In this document: piece after piece, positions 25,320-37,147 of the stretch
How the letters are laid out: the number at the start of each line of letters is the position of its first letter
How positions within the stretch are numbered: position 1 is the first letter of the stretch
Assembly: GCA_027257055.1 (NCBI GenBank)
Contig: JAPVLO010000097.1
Location: 6,487,001 to 6,551,000 of the forward strand
Reading direction: 5' to 3'
Length of the DNA stretch: 64,000 nt
Source: Cephalopachus bancanus
Taxonomy: Eukaryota > Chordata > Mammalia > Primates > Tarsiidae
Notes under the pieces: model-generated
What the model was told of the DNA's origin: nothing
What the model saw: only the letters and a program-made list of their open reading frames with translations
The model's database searches: none
Program-made: the position numbers and the translations under genes

Positions 25320-26790
25320 CACAGTAATCAGAGGGAAATGCATGAGCAAAGGTCCTGATATGGGAAAGAGCATGGGACATTCCACAGTATTCCAGAACAA
25401 AAAGATAGTTCGTGAGCTTAGAGCTAGAGAGTAATAAGAAAGTGGTGACAGAGAAAGTGGGAATTTTGCAAGTGCCAAGGTCATTTAAAGATTGCAAACC
25501 TCATCTTATGGGCAGGGCAGTTATGGAGAGGTTTTGAGCAGAGGAGGCTTGAAATGTGGGTCATTCATTGCAAAGAGACCTGAGCAAGGGAAGAGGTGAT
25601 GGTGTCTTAGGATGGTTGTAGTGGGGTAGAGAGAAGTAGATTTGGGGAAGGTAGAATCCGCAGAATATGGAGATTGATCCTGAGAAGATAAAAGGAATTC
25701 AGGAAGATTCGCAGAGATCTAGCGTAACATCAAGGCAAATGGTCATCCTGCATGTTGAAATGGAAGCCACTGCAGAGGGAACACAAGGAGCGATGATGGG
25801 TATGCTTCAAAAACATTGGTTTGGGGCTGGGCACGGTGGCTCACGCCTATAATCCCAGCACGTTGGGAAGCTGAGTTGAGAGGATTGCCTGAGCTCACTG
25901 GTTCGAGACCAGCCTGGGCAACTTGGTGAGATCTCATCTCTACAATAAATCAAAAAATTAGCCGGATGTGGTGGCGCATGCCTATAGTTCCAGCTACTTG
26001 GAAGGCTGAGGCAGAAGGATCACCTGAACCCTGCAGGTAGAGGCTGCGGTGGCCCTGAGTGTGCCACTGCACACCAGCCTGGGCGACAGAGTGAGACACC
26101 AACTCAAAAAAAAAAAAAGAAAGAAAAGAAAAGAAACACTGGATTTGAGGGCCTACTAGGGCAACCAAGTGGAAATGTTGGCTAAGTAGGTAGATAGATT
26201 GGCAAAGGTCTGGTCTGGAAGGCCATATTTGGAATTTTATTCGTTTATAGATGATATTGAAGTCATTTGGGTGGATTATTTTGCTTAGACAAAAAATCAT
26301 GGAGGGGAAAGAGAAATAGGCCCCAAGAAACTGGAATCTTTGGAGGCTGAAAAGAGAAGGGGTGGTTGACATTGAGCCTCAACCAGGGGCCAGAAGGGAG
26401 GAGGAAAACTGGGGAATCCTTTCAGGAACAAAGGTAGTGATTCATTTTGTAAATGCAGCTGAGATTTGAAGTGAGATGAGACCTGAATGTTGTCCTTTCA
26501 CTTCTCTATAAGGCTTTTAGTCATCCTTGCAAGAGCAGTTTTGTGGGAAGATGGGACAGAAGTCACGTTGGTGTGCGTTGAGACAGCAAAAAGAGGTGAG
26601 AAAGAAGAAACAGGCAGAAGCTTATTTCAGGTTTCATTGTCTAGGAGAGGAGGGCAGTAGAGTGGTTGCTGGGGAGATTCTGTCCATGTTTAAGAAGGGA
26701 GAAACCTGAGCCTATTTAGAAAGAGCAAGAGAGATGGCAGGATGGGTATGGCAGGATTCTGAGGACAGGTAGAGAGAGTGTCTCTAGATT
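25320..26790. repeat. Long ancient interspersed repeat, family not assigned, split by an Alu
   Basis: The text 'catgagcaaaggtcctgata', then later 'ggaaaactggggaatccttt' and 'gaagggagaaacctgagcct', follows the order of a well-known mammal-wide repeat of LINE-like length. The stretch is purine-rich and encodes nothing intact. I could not name the family with confidence. Confidence 0.45.
25825..26136 (+). mobile_element. Alu within the ancient repeat
   Basis: A sense Alu with AAAG tail and the 'CTACAATAAATCAAAAAATT' block. Its B box reads GGTTCGAGACC exactly, but its flanking stem is CACTG...CAGCC, intermediate between old and young forms. Confidence 0.92.
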
Positions 26791-27349
26791 GTTTTATTAA
26801 CTTTTTGTGTACTTTTTTAAAAACTCAAGAGGAAAAGGTGGACCCAGGTTATGCTGGCACTGTGTCCTTACCTCCCCAACCGGGCCAGGGACCCTCCTTC
26901 TCCTTGGGGCCTACTACACTCCCTTGGAAGTCCTGGCCAGTAAAAGATCCTGGCTCCCATTAAAGACTGTTCCTCATTCAACCCAAGTTGAACTTCTTAT
27001 TTTCATTGAGTCGGTGACAAAGCTGAGGATCAAGTTCAAGGTAGAGGCCCATATTATTGAAAGAAAAGCTCATAAAATAGGAGCACTGTCTAAAAATGTT
27101 TTTCAGACCAGGGAGAGAACCGGTGAGTTCCCATTCTGTGCAACATGCTGGGTCTGGTGCTTTTTAGAATTAAAACAGGCTCTTGTCAGAATTACTTTAA
27201 TTGATTTTAAATACAGTGTATACAGACAGAGAGAGACAGTTTCTAGATGTTAGGCTGAGTTAGGCCTGGATAAACTAGATGCTCAGAGATGCTGGCTTTT
27301 TCTGGAAGAAAAAAAAAATCATTGTGATTTGCAACAATTGTACTTTTTT

Positions 27350-27627
27350 TCCTTGATTAATAAACTTTATATGTCAGAGCAGTTTTAGATTCATAGTAAA
27401 ATTCAGTGGAAAGTACAGAGAGTTCCCCTGTATCTCCCAACCTCACCCAGGCACAGCTTCCTCCAGGAACGACATCCAGAGCCAGGGTGGGGAGTTTGTT
27501 GCAATTGATGCAACATTGACACGTCATTATCACGCAACAGCCATAATTTATGTTAGGGCTCACTCTTAGCTTTGGATGTTCTATAGGTTTGATTAAATGT
27601 ATAGACATGTATGTACCATTGTGGTAT
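27350..27627 (-). mobile_element. Old L1 fragment, left part, interrupted by the provirus
   Basis: Wording such as 'agtacagagagttcccctgt' and 'acattgacacgtcattatca' matches an antisense old L1 segment. It stops at the GGTAT duplication, and the next expected L1 words (atcatatggaaaaatcc) resume at 34104 beyond the provirus. Confidence 0.75.
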
Positions 27628-28098
27628 TCTTAGGTCCATGCCACGGGTAAAGCAAAGATTTGCACAGAAAGCAGATCAGAAAAAGAGTTTATTCATTCTC
27701 CACAGGTGGAGGGGGGCCAGACGCTAAGAGGAGCGCAGTCCCAAATGCTTGAGGCTGGGGTTTATAAAGTTCCTTCCAGGAGGGCAGGCAAGTATTCTTA
27801 GGTGAGATAACAGAGGGGCTGTTGCCATGGTGATAGGGTGGTGGTCTGTTTTTCACATCTCCTACAGCACATAGATGGGTGGGTCAGTGTCAGAACACTC
27901 AGGCAAAGGGTGGGCCAGTAGCTCGTAAGCAAATTCTTGGAACAAAGATATTAATCTTAACGTCTTGTGACCAAGACAATGAGACTTGCCTGGGGTTCTG
28001 GGAAAAACTGGTTGTTGTTCTGGTAAAAGATTATTGTCCTGTATGCACTGGACTAAGCCTACTCAAGGTGACCAGAGAAACTCCATATTGTCCTTTCA
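27628..28098 (-). repeat. 3' LTR of the endogenous retrovirus
   Basis: On the minus strand it begins TGAAAGGACAATATGGAG, contains the polyadenylation signal AATAAACTC, and ends near the GGTAT duplication. The 3' terminal CA appears mutated. It aligns along its whole length with 33640-34103. Confidence 0.88.
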
Positions 28099-28374
28099 TT
28101 CCCTCCTCTTGTTGTTTTAAAATAATCTTATTTCATGCTGGGAAGTTTGGGTGATGGTCTGACTAATGCTTCCTGATGACCTGGGGTATAGAGCTTTCCC
28201 TACCTGCCTAAAGTAAGAGAAACAGGAGCCAATGGAGTTGTTAGAGTATTCTTAGTGTCTGCACACAGAGCACCATGCAAAAGTGCATACTGTTAGAATT
28301 AATAATCCTATAACAAAGGCCATTATAGCTACTGTCATGACACAGGCTTTGATGTCTGATAAAATATATTTGTG

Positions 28375-28662
28375 GCCGGGCTCGGTGGCTCAGCCTGTAA
28401 TCCCACGCCTTTGGGAGGCTGAGGTGAGTGGATTGCCTAAGTCTGCGGGTTCGAGACCCGCCTGGGCAGTTTGGCGAGACCTTATCTCTATAATAGATCA
28501 AAATCAACCAAGCATGGTAGCGAGCGCCTGTAGTTCCAGCTACTTGGAAGGCTGAGGCGGAAGGATCGCTGGAGCCCAGCAGGTCGAGGCTGCAGTGGCC
28601 GGGAGCAGCCACTGCACTCCAGTCTGGGTGACAGAGTGAGACTCCAACTCAAAAGAAAAAAT
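28375..28662 (+). mobile_element. Young-type Alu inside the provirus
   Basis: Head GGCCGGGCTCGGTGGCTCAG, with B-box block GCGGGTTCGAGACCCGC intact at about 28445-28461. It landed in the retroviral interior. Confidence 0.93.
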
Positions 28663-30516
28663 TTTTTTTTTTAATTTATATATATATATTTGTAAAAAGC
28701 TTTGTAAAAAGCCTGGCAGTTCAAGAATCCAGGTAGCTCCCAGTGTGGTACCAGCAAACTCCTTAGTCCATATTTGGATGTCCCCGCAGCTTGCCTCCTG
28801 TTTCTTTGGGTTCTGTGGTGGGATTGTACTCGAAGTCCTGGGCATAAGGGCCCTCTCAATAACCTGGGTTCTCCACAAGGTAGCCAGTTGGCTGTTATGA
28901 GGCAGTCACAGTAATTAGTTAATATCTCAGTGCCACTTACAAAGTGAATAGTTTGGTTGACTATATTTTTGAAACATAATGATTTCTTTCCAGTTCATTA
29001 TTTTTATTAAAGAAAAATTATAGTAGAACCAATTTATTTGTGAAATAATTTTTAGACATATTTGCATGAAATGCAGCAAGAATAATTATTTGCTGTATTG
29101 GCTCTTTTGAATTGGCTTTGTTGGAGCCTCTTTCTTAAGCAATTTTAGATTAGATTCTCCTAGAGCCTTTGAGTTAACCAAGGATTTGCTATATAGACCT
29201 GTACCAAGTCAGCCTGTCCAAGGGCTTTTTATTGGCTCTTTATAGATCTTAATGTGAGTTCCTCAAAGCAGTTTGTTCTGAAACATTATTTCAGGCAAAG
29301 CCTCGGTAAAATAACCAGTATTTCCAATCATATTTTGTTACAAAAGAAAATGGGTTCTTATTGAACTTATGCAAATAACCATATTGTTATAAATTAATAG
29401 CTTTCAAATTCTGGAGAAATTAGGTAGAGAGAAAGATAGATGCTTTAAATTTAGCTTACAAGAGCATACTTATTTGTGAGACTAAATAACTCCAGAAAAA
29501 AACTTTTTTTTTTCCCTCTTTTGACTCTAAAAACATTTTAAGAAATTAGCAATACTTTAAACAAAATGACTGTAAAATTATTTGGTTTCTACTAATTTAG
29601 TTTTTGCAATTAACTACCATTTTGTTAGCAGTTTTATGTTGGATTAATAATCCTTATGAGCATATACGTTTTAATAAGAGTTCTGGAAAAAGATTTAAAA
29701 GTTGTTGGTAATTTGGCACTAAGAGCATTTTTTAGAGTCCTGTAAGCTGATTGTAAACTGTTGTGGATGACGGAGGCCTGGAAAGGCAAAGTTTGAAAAA
29801 GATCTCAGATACCATTCTTAGGTTTTACAGTAGATGCTGTTTGCAAAATAATTCATCTGATGGGGAGGCACTACCCATCATCTCTAAGTCATTATGGAGG
29901 CAATTTAGGAGGAAGATTTGGAGGAGGTGTGGTTTCTGGAAACTGAAGATGCTTTTTGTTTTTTCCCCCCTCCCTAGAATGACTGAGTTAAGAACCTAAA
30001 ACTTCTATGTTGGAGAGTTTGTTAAATGTTAAAGGTATTAAGAGTATAATATTGTAACACAGGATTACAGGCCATTGTAAAAGTTACTCATTTAGCTAAA
30101 GTGATAATTTAAAAATTTTGAGAAGTAAAAACCTTGCTCTTTGATAGAGGAGATTTATTTTGTTAAACAATAAAGACAGCAGGGGGTTAACTGAATTTGT
30201 ATTTTCCTCCCCACTTTTACAGTTAACTTAAAAAGTAAGTTAAAATCATTTACAAATTTCCCATATAAGATCTTTTTCTGTACAAAATTATTCTCTTTCC
30301 TTTATATCCCTCTCCAAAAATATATTTTCATACCAATAAGTTTCTTAACATATCTCTTCTGCTTGCTGGTTCCTTCTTTTTACCTTTTTCATAGATACCT
30401 TTTTACATCCAGAATTTGAATTAGCCTTTCAGTAACTTCTGTTTAAGACAAGACTACATAGTCCAACATAGATGACCAGGACTAAGCAACTGGCATCTGT
30501 GTTAATTAAGAAAGTA

Positions 30517-30812
30517 ATTGCTGGGTGTGGTGGCTCACACCTGTAATCCCAGCACTTTGGGAAGCAAAGGCAAGCGGATTGCCTGAGCCCAGGGGTTCGA
30601 GACCAGCCTGGGCAACTTGGTGAGACCTTATCTCTACAATAAATCAAAAAATCAGCCGGGCGTGGTGGTGTGCGCCTGTAGTTCCAGCTACTTTGAAGAC
30701 TGAGGTGGAAGGATCGCCTGAGCCCAGCAGGTCAAGGTTGCGGTGGCTGTGAGCATGTCACTGCACTCCAGCCTGGGCAACAGAGTGAGACTCCAACTCA
30801 ACTAAAAAAAAT
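30517..30812 (+). mobile_element. Alu inside the provirus
   Basis: A sense Alu with CTACAATAAATCAAAAAATC and an exact GGTTCGAGACC B box, less evolved in the stem than the copy at 28375. Confidence 0.92.
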
Positions 30813-31023
30813 TAATTTGGGTTCCAGCACCCTAATATTTAGCTGGAGGTTGTTGGGGTGATGGTAGTAAGCTGGTGCTGGGCACATGAGCAGATTTCTA
30901 GGCCTCCACTGGGACCACCTGAGCCAGGTGTTCCCCTTTCCTCAATAAAAGGGCACACTTACTCTCCAGTGACCCTCTGTCCTGAACAGAGGACAAGGTC
31001 CCAGAGGTTCAGACCTTTTGGGG

Positions 31024-31065
31024 GCACCTGTGCTTCAAGTACCCCCCCCCATTGTACCCATAGCA
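31024..31065 (-). pseudogene. Retroviral nucleocapsid zinc-knuckle remnant
   Basis: The minus strand reads CYGYNGGGYLKHRC, the spacing of a retroviral CCHC knuckle (C-x2-C-x4-H-x4-C). The second Cys and the His are both Tyr here, so zinc binding would be lost. The nine-base C run in the middle keeps the frame. It lies at the right place after capsid. Confidence 0.65.
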
Positions 31066-32049
31066 ATGGACACCATCCCCTTTAGCAGGTTTGTTTTTAC
31101 CAGGTTTCTGTTGGGCAACTGGAGTTATGTCCCTACTGGCGACTGCCCATTGGGATGCCTGTTTTTGGCCCTCTGGTCCTGCTGCCCTCCATGTAGGTAT
31201 CCTTTTGCTTTTTCTATGTCTTGGTAGTTAAAAAGCTCAAAAGTTTTCTGTAATTGGAAGTTTGGATGTTTGGTACCCATAGTTCTAAGTCTAGCCTCTG
31301 GAATTAGGGATCTAATATAATCTTGTTTGGAAAGTAGTAAAATAATTTTTTAAATGCCTGTACATATGAAACTTTTGACCATTTCTCCATTTGAAGAGTC
31401 TGATGTAAAAACTTTTTAGAGTTAACAGACCATGCAGATGTGAAATGATCTTTCTCCATTCATTTCCAGTTGAGAACAAGAAAATTTATTAAGACCCTTC
31501 ATAAATCACTAAACTGTAGTCTAGGAAAGGCCAGAGGTTGGCACAAGGCTTTTGGAAAAATAATTGTGAGCTACAGACAATCAGGTGAGAGTGATCAGTT
31601 ATTGTGCCTCATTGTGCCACACAGAGAGTAGTCCGAATTTCGCCTGTCCCACAGAAGTACCAGGCTCAGTAAAGTGACCCAACTTCCTTTTCCTAAAACA
31701 TCTTTAGCGAACCTCGCATAATAAACACTGGTGTTGTCTAGCATTAATGCTTCAACACATGGTAGAACTATAGAAAGCAAGATTTCACTAGAGTGCTTGG
31801 AAGTTTGGTTAGGAAAGCAGATTAGAATGATAATTAACTGTCGTTTTCTGTGAGTTAATGGGATTCCTTAACAAACATGTGGTCCCTTTTGTCTCTGTCC
31901 AGGAGGAGGGCTTGATAGGGCTGCTAGTCCCAGTTTGGGTTGTCCCCTGGGACAGCTGTCATAATGGGGATGGGGGGAGGTGTAATGGTTTGGCTATGTA
32001 CGACTTAAGTCATTGGCATACTCTTGGGCTTTAGTAAAAATTCGACTGT

Positions 32050-32199
32050 GTTCCTATGCAGAGGTGGTAGCAGTAAGGACAATATGTACATCCCTCCAGG
32101 ACAAATCATAAGAGAGAGGTGTTTGAATTCTTTAGTAAACTTAGAAGGATCTGTAGAGAAAGATCATAGTTTAGATTCAATTTGGGAGAGATCTATCAT
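32050..32199 (-). pseudogene. Retroviral capsid remnant
   Basis: Minus-strand reading from 32199 gives MIDLSQIESKL, a stop codon (164-166 of the 32001 block), then STDPSKFTKEFKHLSL. This pattern is typical of class I retroviral capsid N-terminal domains. It is broken by the in-frame stop. Confidence 0.65.
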
Positions 32200-32592
32200 A
32201 GAAAAGGGAACATGAACGCTAATAATAACCTCTGCCCTGGCCACTTCTCAAAGGGGAAGTTGATGAAAGGGGTCGGGAGTTTTGAAAGGGCGTCCAGAAC
32301 TTGTATGAGCAGGAGAAAGGAGGGGTGGGGCAGGAGCGGAAGACTGAGTATCTGGTTGGGGGTTTTGTGGAGGTGGATAAAGAGGAGGCTAAGGATGGGA
32401 AAAAGCGGGGGACTGATTAGCTGGGTCTGAATCTTCTGAGAGTGAACAAGAAGAAGGATAATTAGTTTGAGAAGGAGTTAGAAGGAGCATGCGACAGGAA
32501 GGGCAGAAGTCCAGGTGGTGTGCCAATTCAAGAAAAGCTTGTACATAAAGAACCTTGTACTATTTGCCTTGATGGCGGCAATAGAGATCAAA

Positions 32593-32793
32593 TTAAAGGA
32601 GAGTATTAGAGGCTAGAAACCCACCCTTGGGCCACACCTCCTGGTTGCCTAACTGGTATTGAAGCCAAACCATATAACAGGAAAAAATGAGATATTTAGG
32701 ACAGGTATCCTTCTCTAATGAAAGGGTCTTGAGATTTCTGAGAAGGTATTCCAATGGGGAATCCTTGGCAACAATGGAGTGAGCATTTCCCAT
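32593..32793 (-). pseudogene. Retroviral matrix (gag start) remnant
   Basis: The minus strand opens with MGNAHS, a myristoylation-type gag start, then SPLEYLLRNLKTLSL, and later YMVWLQYQLGNQEVWPKGG, the layout of gammaretrovirus-like matrix proteins of class I human ERVs. The frame closes at 32593. A proline-rich p12-like segment follows at about 32310-32420 in a broken frame. Confidence 0.7.
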
Positions 32794-33613
32794 CAAGAGT
32801 CCTAAAGAAGGAAAGGAGAGATTCTGAAAGCAGTCCCAGGAGAGAGAAAGAGAGAAAAGCCCATCCAAACTCCCAGTCAGCACCCCAAGAGGAAGCTGTG
32901 GAACCTGCCTGTGAGGAATCAGGGGGAAAATGGTGTCCCCTTGTTTGACTTGATCCTCTGAAGGATCTATCCCCTGTGGTGTCCCAATAGAGCGATCATT
33001 CTCTCCTCAGTATCTGGGAGACTCGGAATGCCAAGATTTATGAGACCAAGAAGCTAAGGGCTCCTGAACACAATGATAGCTTCCTGGGAATCTGTCTTCA
33101 GAACTGTGAGACTAAAAAAGAGTGTGATTGGAGGGCTTACCAGTTGGTGCTTTACTAGTTGATGCTGATGATGAGTAGGAGGTGTAGCCGGAACAGGTTG
33201 CTGCAGGTTGGAAAGAGCTCTGAGAAAGTGAGAGCAGGAAGAGAGGTCTAGTTTCCCCTAAGCAGATCCGGGACCTCCAACCAGGAGAGATAGGAAAGGG
33301 CTTTCTTCCCTTCCAGGCAAGGCAGTCAAACGTATTCACCCTCTGGCCTTCAGGCTACGCAGGGAGTGCCTTGGCCAGAAGCCTTCAGTTACCAGAGTTA
33401 CTAGATACCATCTACTGGAAGACCAAAAAAGGAAAGAAAACTTTGCCTCTCACCCAATCAGGCAATAGAAATCTGACACCTTTCCTCAGGGCCTTCTGGA
33501 TTGCTGGAGAGTAGCCCCGGCCAGAACCATCAGTTGCCTCCAAGTTCCAGCTTAGTCCATGGAGAGTCTTGAGTTGGAAGAGGAAGGAGAGTGAAACAGA
33601 GGTCCCCTTAGGA

Positions 33614-33633
33614 GAGTTCCCCCATACGGGCCA
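33614..33633 (-). other. Primer-binding-site candidate of the provirus
   Basis: The minus strand reads TGGCCCGTATGGGGGAAC starting six bases after the 5' LTR. It starts TGG, as required to pair with a tRNA CCA end. I could not assign the tRNA. Confidence 0.5.
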
Positions 33634-33639
33634 TGAAAA

Positions 33640-34103
33640 TGTTAGGTCAGTGCTACAGATAAAGCAAAGAGTTGTACAGAAAGTAGATCAGAAAAAGAGT
33701 TTATTCACTCTCCACAGGTATAGAGGAGCCAGACGCTAAGAGGATTGTGGCCTCGAATACTTGAGGCTGGAGTTTATAAAGTTTCTTCCAGGAGGGCAGG
33801 CAAGTATTCTTGGGTGCAATAACACAGGGGCTGTTGCTGTGATGGGGTGGTGGTCTGTTTCTCATATCTCCTACAGCAGATGGATGGGTGGGTTAGTCAC
33901 AGGCACATAGACAAAGGGTGGGCCAGTAGCTGGAAGGCAAATTCTTGGAACAAAGATGCTAATCTTAATGTCTTGTGACCAAGTAGAATGAGACTCACCC
34001 AGGGTTCTGGGAGAAACTGTTCTTCTGGTAAAGGATTATTTTTGTGTATGTGCTCAACTAAGCCTACTCAAGGTGACCAGAGAAACTCCATTTTGTCCTT
34101 CCA
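33640..34103 (-). repeat. 5' LTR of the endogenous retrovirus
   Basis: On the minus strand it begins TGGAAGGACAAAATGGAG and ends ACCTAACA, keeping the TG...CA termini. The matching AATAAACTC signal is preserved relative to the 3' LTR. Confidence 0.88.
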
Positions 34104-34200
34104 GGTATCATATGGAAAAATCCTATGTTCTTCCTATTCATCTCTGCCTCCCATTTGTTTGCTTGTTTGTTTATTTTTGCAGTTGTCCTCTTCCATGTAA
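34104..34200 (-). mobile_element. Old L1 fragment, right part after the provirus
   Basis: The text resumes at GGTATCATATGG and continues 'cctattcatctctgcctccc', the expected continuation of the L1 segment cut at 27627. Confidence 0.65.
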
Positions 34201-34204
34201 ATGT

Positions 34205-34256
34205 AAACATTTCTTCTTCTTCTCCTCCTACTTCTCCTCCTCCTCATCCTCATCGT
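34205..34256. repeat. TTC/TCC-rich pyrimidine tract
   Basis: A pyrimidine run of TTC and TCC triplets that continues into the tail of the adjacent inverted Alu. Confidence 0.7.
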
Positions 34257-34525
34257 CAGGGTCTCACTCTGTTGCCCAATCTGGAGTGCAGTGCTGTGAT
34301 CACAGCTCACTGTAGCCTCAACCTCCTGAGCTCAGGCAATTCTCCTGTCTCACCTTCCCAAGTAGTTGGGTGTGCCACCGTGTCTGGATAATTTCTTTGA
34401 TTTCTGTAGAGATGAGGCCCCACTGTGTGGGCCAGGCTTGTCTCGAATTCCTGAACTCAAGCCATCTTCTCGCCTCAGTCTCCCAAAGTGCTGGGATGGC
34501 AGGTATGAGCCATGGCACCCAGCCA
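34257..34525 (-). mobile_element. Alu, diverged
   Basis: An inverted Alu with internal small deletions and decayed CpGs. Confidence 0.88.
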
Positions 34526-35329
34526 AAATGTGTATTTCAATCTCACCTTTTTAGAGATCTTGACACTATGTTAATAATTGCTTTGTTTTTGTTTGGGTCA
34601 CAAAAGAAAAATTTAGTGGCTAACATGGAATTTCAATGTTAAAGCAGTTAAGTTACTCATTCTCTTCCAAGTGCAACTCTAACTTTGTTCTCTTCTCTGT
34701 CAGTATAACCCCCTCCTCTCCTTTAAAGCTTTCTGTTGTTAACATTTCAATAGAAGCTTTTTCCTCTCCTCTGGGTAATGGGCAGACCTGCCCTTGACTC
34801 TGGCCTCCCACATTGCTGGGGGGCAGTCAACTGAGGATGTATATGGCAGAGTAGATTTCTGTTCCTAAAGCGCCATGAAGGAGAAACTGTGGCTTTTTAA
34901 AGGCGCTGACAACAATGTTTGAGGCAGAGTGCAAGGACGTTAAAAGAAAAGCAGGAACTAAGCATTAGCACTCACAGCTCTGCTGTTTTTACTACTTTTA
35001 TAGAAAATAGGTTGCTTTAAAGCCTAGGGAAACTGGCCATTGTATAGTCTGTGGTTTAAAAGTTGTTGGGGGGAAAAAAATACCAAAATGTAGAAGATGA
35101 ATGAGATGGAAAATACCAGTTCTTCAGGAAAAGGCTCCCTGGGAGGTGAGCTGCTTTATCCAAGCATTGCTGTTGACTGAGCATCCCCTTGGTTTCTAGC
35201 CTCTCTCTGGAGGCCTTGAAGGAGGCTGGAGGAACAGAGGAACCCCTCTTCAGAAGCCATCATGCACCTTTGGCTTGACTTCTGCTTTCTCATTTCGCCA
35301 TTTTCCTATTTACCTAGTATCTTTCTTTT

Positions 35330-35610
35330 TTTTTGAGTCGGAGTCTCACTCTGTCACCCAGACCTGGAGTGCAGTAGCCGCTCCCGGCCACCGCAGCCTC
35401 GACCTGCTGGGTTCCGGCGATCCTTCCACCTCAGCCTTCCAAGTAGCCGGAATTACAGGCATGCGCTACCACGCCTGGCTGATTTTGTGATTTTGTTGTA
35501 GAGATGAGGTCTCACTGCCCAGGCGGGTCTCGAACCCGCAGGCTCAGGCAATCCACTCACCTCAGCCTCCCAAAGGCGCGGGATTACAGGCTGAACCACC
35601 AAGCCCGGCT
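35330..35610 (-). mobile_element. Young-type Alu with perfect 17 bp duplication
   Basis: 'cctagtatctttctttt' is found at 35313-35329 and again at 35611-35627. The reverse B box reads GGCGGGTCTCGAACCCGCAG. Its 'cccaaaggcgcgggattaca' end is the young-type signature. Confidence 0.95.
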
Positions 35611-36076
35611 CCTAGTATCTTTCTTTTGGTGAATTTAGTCCATCTCAAGTGACAGGAGCCATGAAATCACAGATTTGATGTATTTTCTTTTTAAATACCT
35701 GTTCCAACACATGTATAACTATTTAGAAACAATAAAATAGTCATCCCTGTACCACCTCAAATAACCCTGCACCTCTGCAGTGGCCCATGGTCCCCTACTG
35801 GGAACTCCGTATAGATCACAGTCTCTAAGAGCTGAAGGGAACCCTGCAGATGTCTTGAATTTCATGATTTCCTTGGGGGGGGGAGTTCACGTTGCTTGGG
35901 CAGCATGGTCTCCCTCCTCTCCTCAGATTGTTCCCTGAATCCCCAGAAATGCATAACTCACACGCAGGGTTTCCTCAGAAAGTGCTGCTTCCTTGCTGGT
36001 CTCAGTTCTTGCATTTAACCGTTCCAGTTTTGTGCATCTTTAGATTTTTTTTTTCTACTCCGAGGAAAATGCTATT

Positions 36077-36363
36077 TTTTTTTTTTTTTTGAGTTGGAGT
36101 CTCACTCTGTCACCCAGACTGGAGTTCAGTGGCCGCTCCTGGCCACTGCAGCCTCGACCTGCTAGGCTCCAGCAATCCTTATGCCTCAGCCTTCCAAGTA
36201 GCCAGAATTACAGGCATGCACTACCACGCCCGGTTGATTTTTTGATTTATTGTAGAGATGAGGTCTTGCTGTCCAGGCGAGTCTCGAACCCGCAGGCTCA
36301 GACAATCCACTCATCTCAGCCTCCCAAAGGCGCGGGATTACAGGCTGAACCACCGAGCCCGGC
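36077..36363 (-). mobile_element. Young-type Alu with perfect 13 bp duplication
   Basis: 'ggaaaatgctatt' is found at 36064-36076 and 36364-36376. It ends 'cccaaaggcgcgggattaca', the young signature. Confidence 0.95.
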
Positions 36364-36429
36364 GGAAAATGCTATTAAAGACCTACCACCTACCCCCAGG
36401 AACACAGGACCTGTGTAAACTATCAAAAT

Positions 36430-36870
36430 AATTTGCATATCTCTCTCAACTACTATTCAATAAACACCTGCTGCAGGGGTTGTGTAGACACTGAAAATGA
36501 CAGTTGGCCACCACGAGGCACGTGCCCTACCCTCTCCAAGCTTATATTCTAGGGAGAATGAGAGGGACCGCAGGGGGAAATAGGCAACAATAAGAAAATA
36601 CTATATAGTGGTAAGTGTTCTGCAAGGAGAACAAACGAGAGCAAGGGGCTGTGACAGATGGCTATGGGGGGTTGGAGCTGCTTAGATGGGACCTTCAGGA
36701 CAGAAGTCACAGAGGTGTGAAGGGCTGAGCCTAGGAAGAAAGTCCCAGGTAGAGGATCTGCTTGTGCAAAAGTTTTGGGAAATACCAAGTTAGTTCGGTT
36801 TGACTGCAGAGAAGTGAATGAGGTGAAATGGTTGGGTCACACTGAAGGCCATGAGGAGTTATTGAACATT
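36430..36870. repeat. Ancient L2-like repeat
   Basis: 'caataaacacctgctgcagg' through 'agcttatattctagggagaa' and 'ggtaagtgttctgcaaggag' parallels the family at 25320 and 21650. Family name not assigned. Confidence 0.5.
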
Positions 36871-36939
36871 GGCTTACACAAGATGTCACATCCCAAAATT
36901 CAGCTCTGCTGCAGATTACAAAGCAGACCAGAGCATGTG

Positions 36940-37065
36940 CACTGTTGCAGGTTGTCATGTGGCCTTAAGCAAGTTCCTTATTCTCTGTATTTGATCTGTG
37001 AAGCAGGAATACTAGCAGCCCTACCTCATGAGAGAGTGTGTGCTCTATGTTTACAGCGAGGAAGC
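36940..37065 (+). repeat. MIR fragment
   Basis: Sense MIR: 'gtggccttaagcaagttcct' followed by 'ctgtgaagcaggaatactag'. Confidence 0.65.
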
Positions 37066-37147
37066 AGTGAGTAAAAATTAGCTAGTGTCATCTTCCTCTT
37101 TATCCCTAAGGCCTTCTGGAAAGTCTTTACTGATAGAAAAAGCGAAT

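Larger units (their letters stand above)
27628..34103 (-). mobile_element. Class I (gamma-like) endogenous retrovirus, inverted, decayed
   Basis: Two LTR copies (27628-28098 and 33640-34103) in the same orientation bracket about 5.5 kb. The duplication GGTAT flanks the whole element (27623-27627 and 34104-34108). Next to the 5' LTR lies TGGCCCGTATGGGGGAAC, a primer-site candidate; next to the 3' LTR lies the purine tract AAGAGGAGGGAA. Remnants of gag are in the expected order on the minus strand (matrix 32793 downward, proline-rich region, capsid, nucleocapsid). I recognised no pol or env, and 28660-30515 is AT-rich with many stops. LTR divergence is about 12 percent by eye, so the insertion is old. 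Two Alus sit inside. No functional gene remains. Confidence 0.85.
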
